Part shown: positions 39,426-51,940 of the stretch, piece after piece
Position numbering within the stretch: the first letter of the stretch is position 1
Layout: every line of letters begins with the position of its first letter
Assembly (NCBI GenBank): GCA_033239005.1
Contig: BSQZ01000039.1
Coordinates: forward strand, 4,833,316-4,897,315
Reading direction: 5' to 3'
Length of the DNA stretch: 64,000 nucleotides
Source of the DNA: Lamellibrachia satsuma
Taxonomy: Eukaryota > Annelida > Polychaeta > Sabellida > Siboglinidae
The notes under the pieces: model-generated
Told to the model about the DNA's origin: nothing
The model's database searches: none
Seen by the model: only the letters and a program-made list of their open reading frames with translations
Position numbers and translations under genes: made by a program

Positions 39426-39611
39426 TTACTCTGCTAACTCCAGACTTGAACAGAAAATGTAACTTAAATTATGCAATATGTCTTCCACAATAATTGTCAT
39501 ACATATATTTCATGTGTTCCTCTAGCACATCATCGTACTTGACAAGACATACGTTTTATTCCATAACTAGCTGAATTACCTGGCGTTGCAAGGGATACAA
39601 GGCAGCCTCTG

Positions 39612-41812
39612 CCAGAACTTTTGACTCCTTGCACTACCCAGTCAAGTTTTGGTAGTGCCGTGCCAACGGCAGTGACAACTTCTGACTCCTTGCACTGCCC
39701 AGTCAAGTTTTGGTAGTGCCGTGCCAACGGCAGTGACAACTTCTGATTCCTTGCACTGCCCAGTCAAGTTTTGGTAGTGCCGTGCCAACGGCAGTGACAA
39801 CTTCTGACTCCTTGCACTGCCCAGTCAAGTTTTGGTAGTGCAATGCCAACGGCAGTGACAACTTCTGACTCCTTGCACTGCCCAGTCAAGTTTTGGTAGT
39901 GCCGTGCCAACGGCAGTGACAACTTCTGACTCCTTGCACTGCCCAGTCAAGTTTTGGTAGTGCCGTGCCAACGGCAGTGACAACTTCTGACTCCTTGCAC
40001 TGCCCAGTCAAGTTTTGGTAGTGCAATGCCAACGGCAGTGACAACTTCTGACTCCTTGCACTGCCCAGTCAAGTTTTGGTAGTGCAATGCCAACGGCAGT
40101 GACAACTTCTGACTCCTTGCACTGCCCAGTCAAGTTTTGGTAGTGCAGTGCCAACGGCAGTGACAACTTCTGACTCCTTGCACTGCCCAGTCAAGTTTTG
40201 GTAGTGCCGTGCCAACGGCAGTGACAACTTCTGACTCCTTGCACTGCCCAGTCAAGTTTTGGTAGTGCCGTGCCAACGGCAGTGACAACTTCTGACTCCT
40301 TGCACTGCCCAGTCAAGTTTTGGTAGTGCCGTGCCAACGGCAGTGACAACTTCTGACTCCTTGCACTGCCCAGTCAAGTTTTGGTAGTGCAATGCCAACG
40401 GCAGTGACAACTTCTGACTCCTTGCACTGCCCAGTCAAGTTTTGGTAGTGCAATGCCAACGGCAGTGACAACTTCTGACTCCTTGCACTGCCCAGTCAAG
40501 TTTTGGTAGTGCCGTGCCAACGGCAGTGACAACTTCTGACTCCTTGCACTGCCCAGTCAAGTTTTGGTAGTGCAATGCCAACGGCAGTGACAACTTCTGA
40601 CTCCTTGCACTGCCCAGTCAAGTTTTGGTAGTGCCGTGCCAACGGCAGTGACAACTTCTGACTCCTTGCACTGCCCAGTCAAGTTTTGGTAGTGCCGTGC
40701 CAACGGCAGTGACAACTTCTGACTCCTTGCACTGCCCAGACACGTTTTGGTAGTGCATTGCCAACGGCAGTGACAACTTCTGACTCCTTGCACTGCCCAG
40801 TCAAGTTTTGGTAGTGCAATGCCAACGGCAGTGACAACTTCTGACTCCTTGCACTGCCCAGTCAAGTTTTGGTAGTGCAGTGCCAACGGCAGTGACAACT
40901 TCTGACTCCTTGCACTGCCCAGTCAAGTTTTGGTAGTGCCGTGCCAACGGCAGTGACAACTTCTGACTCCTTGCACTGCCCAGTCAAGTTTTGGTAGTGC
41001 CGTGCCAACGGCAGTGACAACTTCTGACTCCTTGCACTGCCCAGTCAAGTTTTGGTAGTGCCGTGCCAACGGCAGTGACAACTTCTGACTCCTTGCACTG
41101 CCCAGTCAAGTTTTGGTAGTGCAATGCCAACGGCAGTGACAACTTCTGACTCCTTGCACTGCCCAGTCAAGTTTTGGTAGTGCAATGCCAACGGCAGTGA
41201 CAACTTCTGACTCCTTGCACTGCCCAGTCAAGTTTTGGTAGTGCCGTGCCAACGGCAGTGACAACTTCTGACTCCTTGCACTGCCCAATCAAGTTTTGGT
41301 AGTGCAATGCCAACGGCAGTGACAACTTCTGACTCCTTGCACTGCCCAGTCAAGTTTTGGTAGTGCAATGCCAACGGCAGTGACAACTTCTGACTCCTTG
41401 CACTGCCCAGTCAAGTTTTGGTAGTGCCGTGCCAACGGCAGTGACAACTTCTGACTCCTTGCACTGCCCAGTCAAGTTTTGGTAGTGCCGTGACAACGGC
41501 AGTGACAACTTCTGACTCCTTGCACTGCCCAGTCAAGTTTTGGTAGTGCCGTGCCAACGGCAGTGACAACTTCTGACTCCTTGCACTGCGCAGTCAAGTT
41601 TTGGTAGTGCAATGCCAACGGCAGTGACAACTTCTGACTCCTTGCACTGCCCAGTCAAGTTTTGGTAGTGCCGTGCCAACGGCAGTGACAACTTCTGACT
41701 CCTTGCACTGCCCAGTCAAGTTTTGGTAGTGCAATGCCAACGGCAGTGACAACTTCTGACTCCTTGCACTACCCAGTCAAGTTTTGGTAGTGCAATGCCA
41801 ACGGCAATGACC
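39612..41812. repeat. 61-bp satellite array, about 36 copies
   Basis: Near-perfect 61-bp units carry CTTCTGACTCCTTGCACTGC, CCAGTCAAGTTTTGGTAGTG and CCAACGGCAGTGACAA. Units fall mainly into two forms: GCCGTGCCAACGGC, able to fold as a 5-bp hairpin, and GCAATGCCAACGGC, in which TTGCACT / AGTGCAA can pair across the unit instead. Because 61 is not a multiple of three, the long open frames here are repeats read through all three frames, not genes. Confidence 0.97.
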
Positions 41813-42786
41813 ACTTCATGCCCGAAAAATCATCTACAACTGCCAGATCACTTAAATATGAACAATCACAGAAAAAACGCAGAGTTGCTAACAATTTTAC
41901 ATAACTACGAACTCCTGCTGTTCTGAGTTATGTAATCTGTAATTCAAACATCCATGTAGGTTCCTTCACAATATATCCACCCACCAGGGGAATTGAAATT
42001 TTGAAAAAAAATTAATGTAGAAATCATCCCCATGGGCACACGTACACAATGTCAACCCCATACATGCAAAACTGATGTAGACGTGGGGGAACAGAATAAT
42101 TAACTGTCATAACACAGTGTGTATTTTGAATAAGAAAAACGTTCTTGACAAAAGCAGGTGTTCTAGTAAAACAATTCAACTCAAGTGTTAGATGATATAA
42201 ACATCAGTGGCCCAATCCATGAAGTCAATGCCTGACACCCTTTTTAATCAAATAAATCAAAAGCACAAGAATGCTACATTGTTCAGCTGTCGTGACAAAT
42301 AGAACTAAACTGTCCAACGAATGGAGACAAACTACATGACAATACCAACAGATGATGTCATCGACAATGATAACAGTGTACAGATATACAGGCATTAGAG
42401 GTAGTGTCATTTTTATGAAATATAATGTTTTATAATACATGGCAGGATGTCACAACTTGAGATTCTATTGCATAGGCAGTAACAGCGACAGCAACTTTTT
42501 AATGATTATTTGTAATGCCATGGATTAAAAAAATAATTTATTTTCTTAATTTAATAATTTTTTATTGACTTATTAACTTTTAAAGTGACTTTTTCAATAA
42601 TTGTTTTATTTTAATGACATGGACGTTTTATTATTTATCAATATATTAAGTTTTTTAAACTTTAACTGAGCTTATTGTACATTATGTGATTCATGCCGAA
42701 TTGGCATAAGCCAAAGGCGAAACACACGTGTTTCACATCATGTCTTTAATGCACACATGCTCTTAATAAAAATAATAATACATTAC

Positions 42787-42902
42787 CAGTCATGATATCT
42801 GCCCATCGAGCAAGGAAACGGTTGCCTTTTTGAGCAACAGCTGCAGTGGCGGCATCTAGCAGGATAGGGAGATGGTACAGCAGCTGGCATATCATCATAG
42901 AC
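42787..42902 (-). pseudogene. GGR-like exon E: C-terminal helix
   Basis: Acceptor CCCATCAG and donor GTAATG. It reads CQLLYHLPILLDAATAAVAQ followed by KGNRFLARWADIMTG without interruption, matching the C-terminal 'LLDA...GN.F...WADIMTG' pattern of geranylgeranyl reductases. Further terminal coding sequence would lie downstream, below 42787, but I could not find it before the 61-bp satellite that ends near 41810. Confidence 0.7.
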
Positions 42903-45179
42903 CTGATGGGAACCACAATATTGCTTTATTCACATATCCACACAAACACGGCTGCACCCAAAAAAATAAAAAATTAATTAGGGGAAGACAGTGTTGTGCC
43001 ATTTTACATTCTTTTTGATGTCTAGGACACAATCATATTCCTAAGTCAAAATTGTTTTTACTCATATAAACTACGATTATTGGTAAATTATTTCAGGCCA
43101 AGGTAATACATCTAGTATGCATAGATAATTATATAAGTAGCTGATTGAAACAGAGTTGGTAAATTGGCTCAACTATCACTTGGTGTGGGGTAAGTTGTAC
43201 CACAGTGTAGCGTAAGTTTAGGTAAATGCTATATTTGTATAACATGGGAAGGGTTGTTTAATTTAAATCATGTGATTTAAATCATTGATTTAAATCATGA
43301 TTTAAATCACTCAAAAAAAATAATAATTGATTTATGATTTTTTTTACTTTCGGTTGTTTAATCGCTGATTTATATGAATTTAACACAAATAATTGTTTAC
43401 AAGCATCGAGATCAACAAAGTTTTGTATGTTTTTTAATACAAAACACAAAGTGCACACACTTTTTGACACCACATAGCTTGATATTCAAATATTTTATGA
43501 CATTGTGTATGTTTGAGGTATTCCCTTTCTGAATGCAGTGAAGCCACACAAACTTGTCTTCCAGAGGAAGTATCTTTTCAAGTCAGAAGCCCTGAGTTAA
43601 AGTCCACTTAGAGCTTGTGCTAGTTATTACCAATTCAGTATGTTGACTCAGTTATTTAATACTGTACCAGTTTGTATTCTGGTTAGAGACCCTTAGAGTA
43701 CACAGAGCCCTGGACAGGTGCTAATCCACCCTCTCAGCAAACAATAATTAGCACTGCTACAGCCACAGACACACAGCATGCTTTCCTTTCCAAAATAGAT
43801 TATGCACTACAGGGGGTGAGGCCTTGTGGACATTATCTTTATAATGTCTTTATATAAGCAAAAACCACGTACCCTCTGTTAAGACAAGAACCCAAAATCG
43901 ATTTGAATAGAACACGTTTGAAAGAGTTTACAAATTTAAACATCTATATAAATGTCTATATACCAGATCTTCTCCAAAAAAAATCAAATAAATAAAAAAA
44001 ATCTGATTAAAAAAATCATTATTTTTTTCAACCCTGAATGTGGGCCTTCTACTATAAATTCATAACTACTCAGTCACACATCTACACAATTGGTACATCC
44101 CATCACTGACAAGTCAACACGCTTAATTAATGTAGACTTATAGGCCAATCACAACCAGTGTAACTAACTGAGCTAATATGTTGCTTTGTAGCTATCTGAT
44201 GTCCCAATTTGTTTGGAAAATGAATTCTATGATGTATTTTGGAGTAAAGTAACGTTCTTTAATCATTGCTCAAATACCCCCCTTGGGCCTGGGTGGCTCC
44301 ACTAGCCCCATTTTGATAATGAAGGTTTTTTAATTAAATTCTCATTAATGTGCGAAGTGACATAAAATAAATTTTTTCATGTGTATAGTTAAACCATTTG
44401 TAAGTGCACAGACAATAAAGTCCAGTCACATGCGTTGATAGCGCACACACCAGCAGATATTAATCACAATCACTAAAAGTTATGAAAAACATCAAAAAAC
44501 CTACTCACATTTTCTGGCTGTTGTGACAAATGGCACCTATTGCAAATCAATCACGTTCTAATAACACACTCAATCACTGGGTGGTACCATGTAACTGTAA
44601 TTTCCTGGGAAACATAGTTGGCTCAACTAACGGCGTAACGCTGCCTTCCCCTACACTGCCAAAATGTTTAAATAAATTGCATTGACACCATTTTAATTAC
44701 AATTAGAGAGGTGTTAAGCCGGACCAACTGTTTAGTCCAAATGTTTATTCAATATTTATAAATTAGATGGCATGTGTTGATAAATGTTGATATTTTGTAT
44801 ACACTGAGTTGCTAAAATCTGCAGGACAGCCTTTTTTATTGTTTGTTTTTCAAGCAAATTGTGTAATATGAAAACAAATCTTGTAATTAACCATAATTGA
44901 TGTAACTGCTGGAATTATATTAAATAAATTACAATTGCATATTTACAGTACAGCATTTTGTCCGTAATCAGTTACAATTAGAATGATGTAATTCATCCCA
45001 AAGCTACACACAAACCACATGTGCAATTACAGCAAAACTGGCTGTTAACCCCGACAGATTCACAACTGTACTGTCGTCACATACCTATCCACTCACACCC
45101 GTACAACATATATATATATATATACTGAATTTTGTGGACAAAGCTGGGTAATTAATATATGTTTTACCTTGGATCCTTG

Positions 45180-45345
45180 TTTTATCAAACCCATAAGGTC
45201 CGAGGTGAACAGCTGAGAATCTAAGAAAATGGCAGAAGATCACGAGAGATGGAGATGACTGGTCGAGAGGGTGGAACAGACTAAGTGATGTGGCTCCCAC
45301 CCAGCAAGGGACCACGGGGAAGAAGAGGACAACGTCCGAGGCCCA
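45180..45345 (+). mobile_element. LINE ORF2 extreme C-terminus
   Basis: The plus frame reads KKMAEDHERWR then, after a stop, LVERVEQTK and SHPARDHGEEE. This is the 'WR.LV' tail of an RT protein. It matches a second fragment at 59600-59790 (minus) in both protein character and base sequence. Confidence 0.5.
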
Positions 45346-45527
45346 AACTTCTTTGAAATTGTGCCATAGCAACCAAGAAACAGTCTACAGATCTACCGCC
45401 ATAGCCATAATCTATAAAACAGTGGCACAACGTAGCATACACCAACATCATGACATCAGTGAATACAAGCTGTATGGGAACGGCATGGTATACAGATTTT
45501 TATGAGAGGAATATGGCAACTTCTTAC

Positions 45528-45664
45528 CAGTGGATGTTGTAGATCTCTGCATCCAGCTTTGGTAGTAGATCTTCATCTAGTCTCATAGTCTCCCTGTGCC
45601 AGGGCCTCCAGTAAGAACAGCCCGGCTATCTTGCCTCCTTCCATGGCGTGGTGGATTCCCTCTC
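45528..45664 (-). pseudogene. GGR-like exon D: FAD-binding GEGIHHAM helix
   Basis: Acceptor TCTGTGGCAG and donor GTAAGAAG bound the block. It reads GEGIHHAMEGGKIAGLFL and then LEALAQGDYET, the conserved segment that follows the GDAAG motif in FAD-dependent GGR-type oxidoreductases. A stop follows; skipping two bases restores MKIYYQSWMQ, the tyrosine/tryptophan-rich helix expected next. The two-base excess near 45573 is either a true lesion or an assembly error. This is the most diagnostic of the five blocks. Confidence 0.75.
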
Positions 45665-46734
45665 CTGCCACAGAGGTAACCTCATTACCAACGTCACCAT
45701 AAAATGCCCATATCAATTCATTTAGCACAGTGAATCAGGTTCATTTATATTCAACTCTGTAGTGCGTGTAATAATTTAAATAACATCTTGTGAAAGTATA
45801 AATAGCTTTATTAAAAAAAATTCTCAACAGCTTTATGTTATAGGCACATATCTCAGGAGGGCGGGTTATAAGTAGATGAACATTGTTGGACTCTCGATAA
45901 GCCAATGGCTACCTTGTCCACTTGCCATCTGGGCCTTTGGCTTGGATGGCAAATCTTGTGAAATCTATAGTATATAATTTGCAAACGAGCAAAAGTCGCC
46001 CGACTATAGTATATACAGTCGGGCAACTTTTGTTCGTTTGCAATTTTTTTTACTGTATTGGATAAAAAATAATTTGGTGGTTTTTCCTATGATTTAATCA
46101 AACTAAATAACACATTTGTACAAACGAGCTGGCTTGTCATAGTCGATACTTTATAGGTTTGAGTTTTTGTTAAATGAGTTTGAAAGCAAAAAAATTAAAC
46201 TGAAGAAGGACCCTAATTAACTTGAATTTATTTGTCAACTTAAATTTAGTGATAAATGGGGAAACAGTTACTGCAGCTATTTCTAATGCCCTAAATCCAT
46301 CAGAATTTTATTGCCACTTTGGCGAAATACCCAGTAATTTTATTTATACCCAACAAACGTGACACATTGGGTAAGAACATCGCCGCCTCCTACCTGTCAT
46401 CGTGTCAATCATCACAGCAGTGTCTCGCTGTAGTAACATGTGGTTGTCATGCGACACATGCATTCCACCCAATCGCAGAATCCCTGCCAGTCAACAACAG
46501 ACGGTTTATTTAATGCAGTGCTCCCTGAGCAACAACAAAATATAAAATGTATATAGCGCCATAATGACTGGGTGTTCAAGGCTGTGACGGGCAAATTTCC
46601 CCAGGGTTGTCTACGAGAGACCCACAAGAGGGGTAATTGTTTTGACTTACTGCCCCAAGTGGGCTTATGATAACTGGCTGGCTCAATTTGTTGACATATT
46701 TCTAAATAAAACATTGAAATTCCGCCCAGGAAAT

Positions 46735-46838
46735 AATGATACAGTAAGGATCAAATATATAATGATACAGTAAGGATCAAATATATAATGATACAGTAAG
46801 GATCAAATATATAATGATACAGTAAGGATCAAATACAT
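46735..46838. repeat. 26-bp tandem repeat, 4 units
   Basis: AATGATACAGTAAGGATCAA plus ATATAT, four nearly identical copies, between GGR-like exons C and D. Confidence 0.95.
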
Positions 46839-48662
46839 TTTAACTGTATTCATCAATGAAATAAAAACAATACATAAAACAGGGATTCCCAGGGAAACAT
46901 AAAAATTCATTTCTATTATTTATCTACAATGCCTCAAAGAAAAACCTTTAGTATGCATGTTATTAGAGGTTGTCTTTATTTCATGTTGTAGTTGTACAAT
47001 TATGTGTTTACGTTTGTGTATATCGATTGATAAAAAATTAATCAATGATAAATCAAAATATCTGTGTTGTGTTATTTGAAAACTTAAAATAATTACAAAT
47101 GTCTGAACTATATAAAAGTGAACACACCGACTACTATGTCAGATAAAATTTACATGTAAAACCACAAGCAATTTTGGTAAATATACAACTGCAAGCGATA
47201 AAATTTGCCATTTCTACATTCACATGACAATTTGTGTTCTACTAATTTATCATTACTTCATTCAGGACATTTTTCATTGCTCCACAATCCTCAAGGCAGA
47301 ATTATCTGCTAAATATTTCATTACCAAAATGTTTCTCTTCATAATTTATTGGCAAATAGAAAAGGTCATATTGCTACTTGTGCATACCACAATTCGCCTG
47401 CCTTATTACGAATACTGTACTGTTATTTATGAATAGTCTGCAGCTTCACGTAGCTTGGGAAAACATAATCAGACATGAACCTGAACAAACAGATCCAAGG
47501 TGGATAATTAATGTAAAATATTGGTTGTCTTCGTACATTTTTTTGAAATGCCCAATCTTTTATTTTAGGGATCTAAAAAATTGATGTTTGATACTGAACA
47601 AAATTGGTCTCATGGGAGGAGTAGCAGTTGTATATGTATGATATTATTTTTAAATTGGGGTTCTCATTTTGGGTATATCAGGTCAAAGGTAAAGGTCAGT
47701 GACCTCTAGAACAAATTTTTTTTAAACTGCCATGTTATGCCTACCTGTGGATAGGACGTCTTGGCTTCATTTTTAAGACCAATATCAATACTTCAGCATT
47801 ATTAGGGCCAAAGTTATGTCTACATAGTTTATTATGTGTAAAGAGATAATGCGATCGTTTTGTAATTTTTTACTTTTCGCGTGTATTCACAGGTCAATAT
47901 ACCATATTTGACCTATTAAGCGTACATGCCCTAATTAGCATACATCCTTTTTTAATAAGCAGGATCCATAATTATTCTAATGTGGAACAAATCAAGTGTC
48001 GTCATCTGATATTAAACAGTTAGCACCACTTTTCAGTTGTTCTACACTAGTCACCAAATGACACCACCAGTGTTAAACAGTTAACTTATTATCTAGAAAA
48101 ACACATTTTGGTGTACGCTTATAAGAACAGACTGATTTCCCGACATTTTTTCAAGGTCCCATTTTTTTTCTCAAGTGTACTATATGCTCATTAGGTCGAA
48201 TATGGTAATAAAAAAATTATGTAGGGGAGGGGAGTCTAAGGTTAAATTACATCGATTTTGTTTAGGAGGAAACATCAATGTCTATGTTGGCTGATACATA
48301 ACATAAAAATGTTGTGAACATTGTTTGGAGTGTCCAAGGCAAAAACAGCAGTTTTATCAGATTACATCATATTTACTAAAGAATATAAGTGCTATGAACG
48401 TAGGGAATGTCAATTTAATTTGAAGTAAATAAACTAATGTCGAATCATGATTTCGAATAATAATAATAGTTATTTCTGCTCTTTAATACCTACACTGGTT
48501 AATAGAAAAAATGTAATAATATTGGCAGTATTAACATTGTCCAATCTGAATCATGGATAAAATACTGATATTTGGGATATTAATTATGGTTGTCTAAGAC
48601 AACTGTGCAAGGGATTTTTTTGCACTTCGATTAAAAAATCTGCGAAAATAGCAAAAGAATAC

Positions 48663-48857
48663 ATGCCTGTCTTCATGCGCTCTATCCGAGGGTCTTGCTG
48701 ATATACGAGTCAGCCTTCATAAGCTTCTCGTGCCAGTAGGAAAGTTCATTCATACCAACTTTTGGGCTTCCCGGAATGATGTAGACACAGTAGTTCAACT
48801 CATCATTAGGATGTTTGGACACGGTGGCAAAGCCTGCGTGGAGAGTGATGTGGGCTT
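48663..48857 (-). pseudogene. GGR-like exon C with frameshift
   Basis: Acceptor GTACCTTTAG just upstream. The main frame reads AHITLHAGFATVSKHPND, then ELNYCVYIIPGSPKV, then LSYWHEKLMKADSYISK before running into a TAG. The expected continuation (RIERMKTG) is present in another frame directly after, so the exon carries an indel near 48690-48700. The block matches the substrate-domain strand and 'YW.E.LM..D..IS' helix typical of geranylgeranyl reductases. A weak GTATTC donor follows. Confidence 0.7.
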
Positions 48858-49559
48858 CTAAAGGTACAAAATATGTGGTGTCGTTTTTTCATCGTAAAAT
48901 TATATTATATAGAATAAACTTTATATTTATCTAACACACTGACCACCGAAATGTGTTTTAATGAACCTGAATTGTTTAATATAACTTCACCGTTCTCTGC
49001 TTAATTTGAATGTTTCGACTCAAATACAGTGGACTCCACTTAACGGAATCACAGATAACAGATCCAACCATTTTGTAGAATCAAATATATTGTTTGGGCC
49101 GGAATCATCATTAAAATGTGCCCCTTAATTGAATCAGCTGCTTAGCAATTATTAAATTTGTCCAAAGTTATTCTTATAAAGTGTAATCAACTGTTTCATG
49201 TTTACGTTGCATGTGTGTTGGCATGGTCAATATTATATAATATTATATTTGCCATCAGTACTCAGGAGACTATATAAACTATAAAATCATATCTGGCAGG
49301 AGTAATAGTACAGTTGTTTTCAGGTCTTTTTCCAATCCGAAAATAAATTCTTGTCCATCCATTGGCGAGAATTTTCACTGCAGCATTTAAGCTGTCTAGT
49401 GCAATAAGAACATCCAATAAACATCATAATAATTATATTCAGACTAGCCAATCACGTGATGCAATGAGCTGAAACAGAATGTAGAAACTAGTTTTGGGGG
49501 ACTCTTGTGTTTTCTGACAAGTCACCAAACAACCTGTCAATTTGGCTTCATTTGATCCA

Positions 49560-49765
49560 ATGAGTTCTTGTGTAAGTTGCTGGTAGTTCCGCACTACAAA
49601 CTAGAGGGCTATGGCAGACTGGTTTTTTCGGTGTTCGCACCGACAGTGTGGAATGCTTTGCCGGAATATATAAGACAAGCAGATTCATTCACCGTCTAAA
49701 TTTAAGAACCAACTGGAAACCTATCTATTTAGGTGTGCATACTTCCACCGAGAAAAACTGTGAAC
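49560..49765 (+). mobile_element. LINE ORF2 C-terminal fragment
   Basis: Reads LVVPHYKLEGYGRLVFSVFA then PTVWNALPEYIRQADSFTV, and after a one-base frame change KFKNQLETYLFRCAY. This is the conserved 'R.FS..AP..WN.LP..IR....+.FK..LKTYLF' ending of animal LINE proteins. It sits in an intron of the GGR-like pseudogene, directly 5' of the 22-bp minisatellite. Confidence 0.8.
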
Positions 49766-49799
49766 GAGGACACTTTTTATGAACACGTATTTTTGTACC

Positions 49800-50206
49800 A
49801 AGGTGAAACACCATTTGTATAAAGGTAAAAGGCCATTTGCATCAAGGTAAAAGGCCATTTGTATCAAGGTAAAAGGCCATTTGAATAAAGGTAAAAGGCC
49901 ATTTGAATCAAGGTAAAAAGCCATTTGAATCAAGGTGAAAGGCCATTTGAATAAAGGTAAAAGGCCATTTGAATAAAGGTAAAAGGCCATTTGAATCAAG
50001 GTAAAAAGCCATTTGAATCAAGGTGAAAGGCCATTTGAATAAAGGTAAAAGGCCATTTGAATCAAGGTGAAAGGCCATTTGAATAAAGGTAAAAGGCCAT
50101 TTGTATCAAGGTAAAAGGCCATTTGAATAAAGGTAAAAAGCCATTTGAATCAAGGTAAAAAGCCATTTGAATCAAGGTGAAAGGCCATTTGAATAAAGGT
50201 AAAAGG
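49800..50206. repeat. 22-bp minisatellite, about 18 units
   Basis: Unit CCATTTGAATAAAGGTAAAA plus GG, with ATAA/ATCA and AAAA/GAAA variants. Three units give a 22-residue period in the minus-strand frame; not coding. Intronic to the GGR-like pseudogene. Confidence 0.95.
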
Positions 50207-50334
50207 CGATTATACCAAACATTAAGTAATTTAATAGTTTGTCTGATGATTTCACAAAAAACTGCATACAAAAGGTGCACAAACGAACTAGCATGTTGCA
50301 GTTGATGCTAGGTAGGTTTAATATTTTGCAAAAT

Positions 50335-50775
50335 GAATTTGAAATGAAACTAGCAAAAAAAAATCGAATTGAGGAGGGCCCTTTAAAGGTCCCTTCTCAA
50401 TTTGATTGTTTCGCTAGTCTCACTTCAGAGTTCAGGCTCATTTCGCAAAACAATTAAACCTGGTGTGGATTCACTAAGATATGCTAGCTAGTTTTTGTAA
50501 TTTTTTTTATTTAGTTTTGGTAAAATCATCAGACATACTATTAAATTCGATAAAAATTAAGCAAAAAAGGCAAACATTGTCTGGCTCTAAATATACAACA
50601 ACTGTTCAGACTTTCACCAGTTACCAATCTAACAATCAAAGTCAGTTTGTTGATTTAAAAACATACACACCCTTTTATTAAACTGGCTGCACATTACTTA
50701 AACTAGTCACATACTATGCATTTGAACATAATTAAACGTGATTCACGATGGACTAGATAAATTGAGGAGTGAGAA
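50335..50775 (+). mobile_element. MITE-like dispersed repeat, copy 3 with head-to-head start
   Basis: From about 50385 it follows copies 1 and 2 (CTTCTCAATTTGATTG, GCTAGTCTCACTTCAG, ATATGCTAGCTAG, AAAATCATCAGAC) and ends GATAAATTGAGGAG near 50768. Immediately upstream, 50335-50385 is the inverted beginning of another copy, giving an AATTGAGGAGGG / TCCCTTCTCAATT hairpin. It lies in an intron of the GGR-like pseudogene. Confidence 0.55.
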
Positions 50776-51168
50776 TCGAGTTAACATTTAAAAATTGTAC
50801 ATATATGCACTATGCAGAGCAATCATGACAAGATAAGAGGATATAAATATTACAAAAAGATTCAAGACAAATATGATCTGCTTGAAAAAGTCCAATGTTG
50901 GGGCTTCAACTGAACTTATTGACCGTGAGTTACTTAGGCGTTACAGTTCAGGGAAAAAGCCAAATTTGTGAGTGTTTATTGGAAAAAGTCAAATTTGTGA
51001 GCATTTATGGAGACTGAAAAAGATCAGTACATAGTATAACCTAGAATGTCAGAAAGTAAGTTTTCTCTGTTAAGGACTGGAACTGGCTACAGGCAGATTA
51101 AAAACTGTTCTTACAATTATAAGAAAAAAACCTTCAAAGCGACACCTTGTGGTTGAGTGAGCACTTAC

Positions 51169-51305
51169 TGCTTTGCTGCCATGGCGATGGCATTGTCACG
51201 ATGGATTCACTTGCAGGCAATGGCTGCTGGGATATTTCCCAGCTTCTCCTTGCTTTGGTCAATGAAGCTCAAGCCACTGGGACTGACCAGTCCACCACTG
51301 TACGA
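51169..51305 (-). pseudogene. GGR-like exon B with in-frame stop
   Basis: Ends at a strong GTAAGT donor; acceptor AG just before 51305, or alternatively an internal AG about 35 bases further in. The frame reads SGGLVSPSGLSFIDQSKEK, then LGNIPAAIACK, then a TGA at 51207-51209, then IHRDNAIAMAAK. In the GGR family an arginine is expected where the TGA stands (Lys-Arg-Ile-His), so the lesion looks like a single substitution from an Arg codon. A substitution is harder to blame on assembly indels than the frameshifts in neighbouring exons. Confidence 0.65.
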
Positions 51306-51940
51306 CTATACGATGTGCAAAGGAAGTATTTCTTTAGTTTGTTGTTTTGGAGGTAATCTTGTTAAATCTAAACAAAACGTTTGTTTCTTTGCCAGACTCT
51401 AAGTAACAAGCATACATTTGAACTTCCTTCAGTCTTTTCCCAGCGATCATATAACTGTGTTCACCCTGTAAACAACACTAAACAGAAACATTTTAATACA
51501 TATTTTATTATTTGGTTGAAGGTCTATTTTGTTATTTGGCATTCAAAAGACAAAAACAAAACAATACTGCGGTCCAACACCAAAGAATATAAAGAGTGGA
51601 CATGGATCAAGAAAAACTGCTCGTGTAACTCATCCATTAAAGTTGTAATAAATTATGTCAATAGTGTAAATGCACAATATAATGATTACCTAACTGATCT
51701 ATGTTTTACGTAATCAATTATAATCATTGGTATTAGTGTGACTAAAAACTTAGTATGATTAGAAATGTCTATAATTGTACAAGCAGCTTTACAGCACATA
51801 CAAATTAATGCAATTACAATTTTTAAATGCAATTTTATTTTTTTGGACACTGTGAAGATATCAAATTTACAAGGGTTTTTGTAATCCTAATTGACATTTA
51901 TGCACTTGATCCATTTCAGCATTACTGTCTTTACACTCAC

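Noticed and set aside
40557..41288. Open frames in the 61-bp satellite
   Set aside because: The unit cycles through three frames and encodes the same words repeatedly; copies differ by structure-related changes, not codon-like ones.
39612..41812. CRISPR array
   Set aside because: Head-to-tail satellite with no unique spacers, in a eukaryotic genome.
49025..49100. Pogo/Tigger-type terminal repeat (CAGTGGACTCCACTTAACGG)
   Set aside because: Only one end resembles such elements; no inverted partner or target duplication was found nearby.
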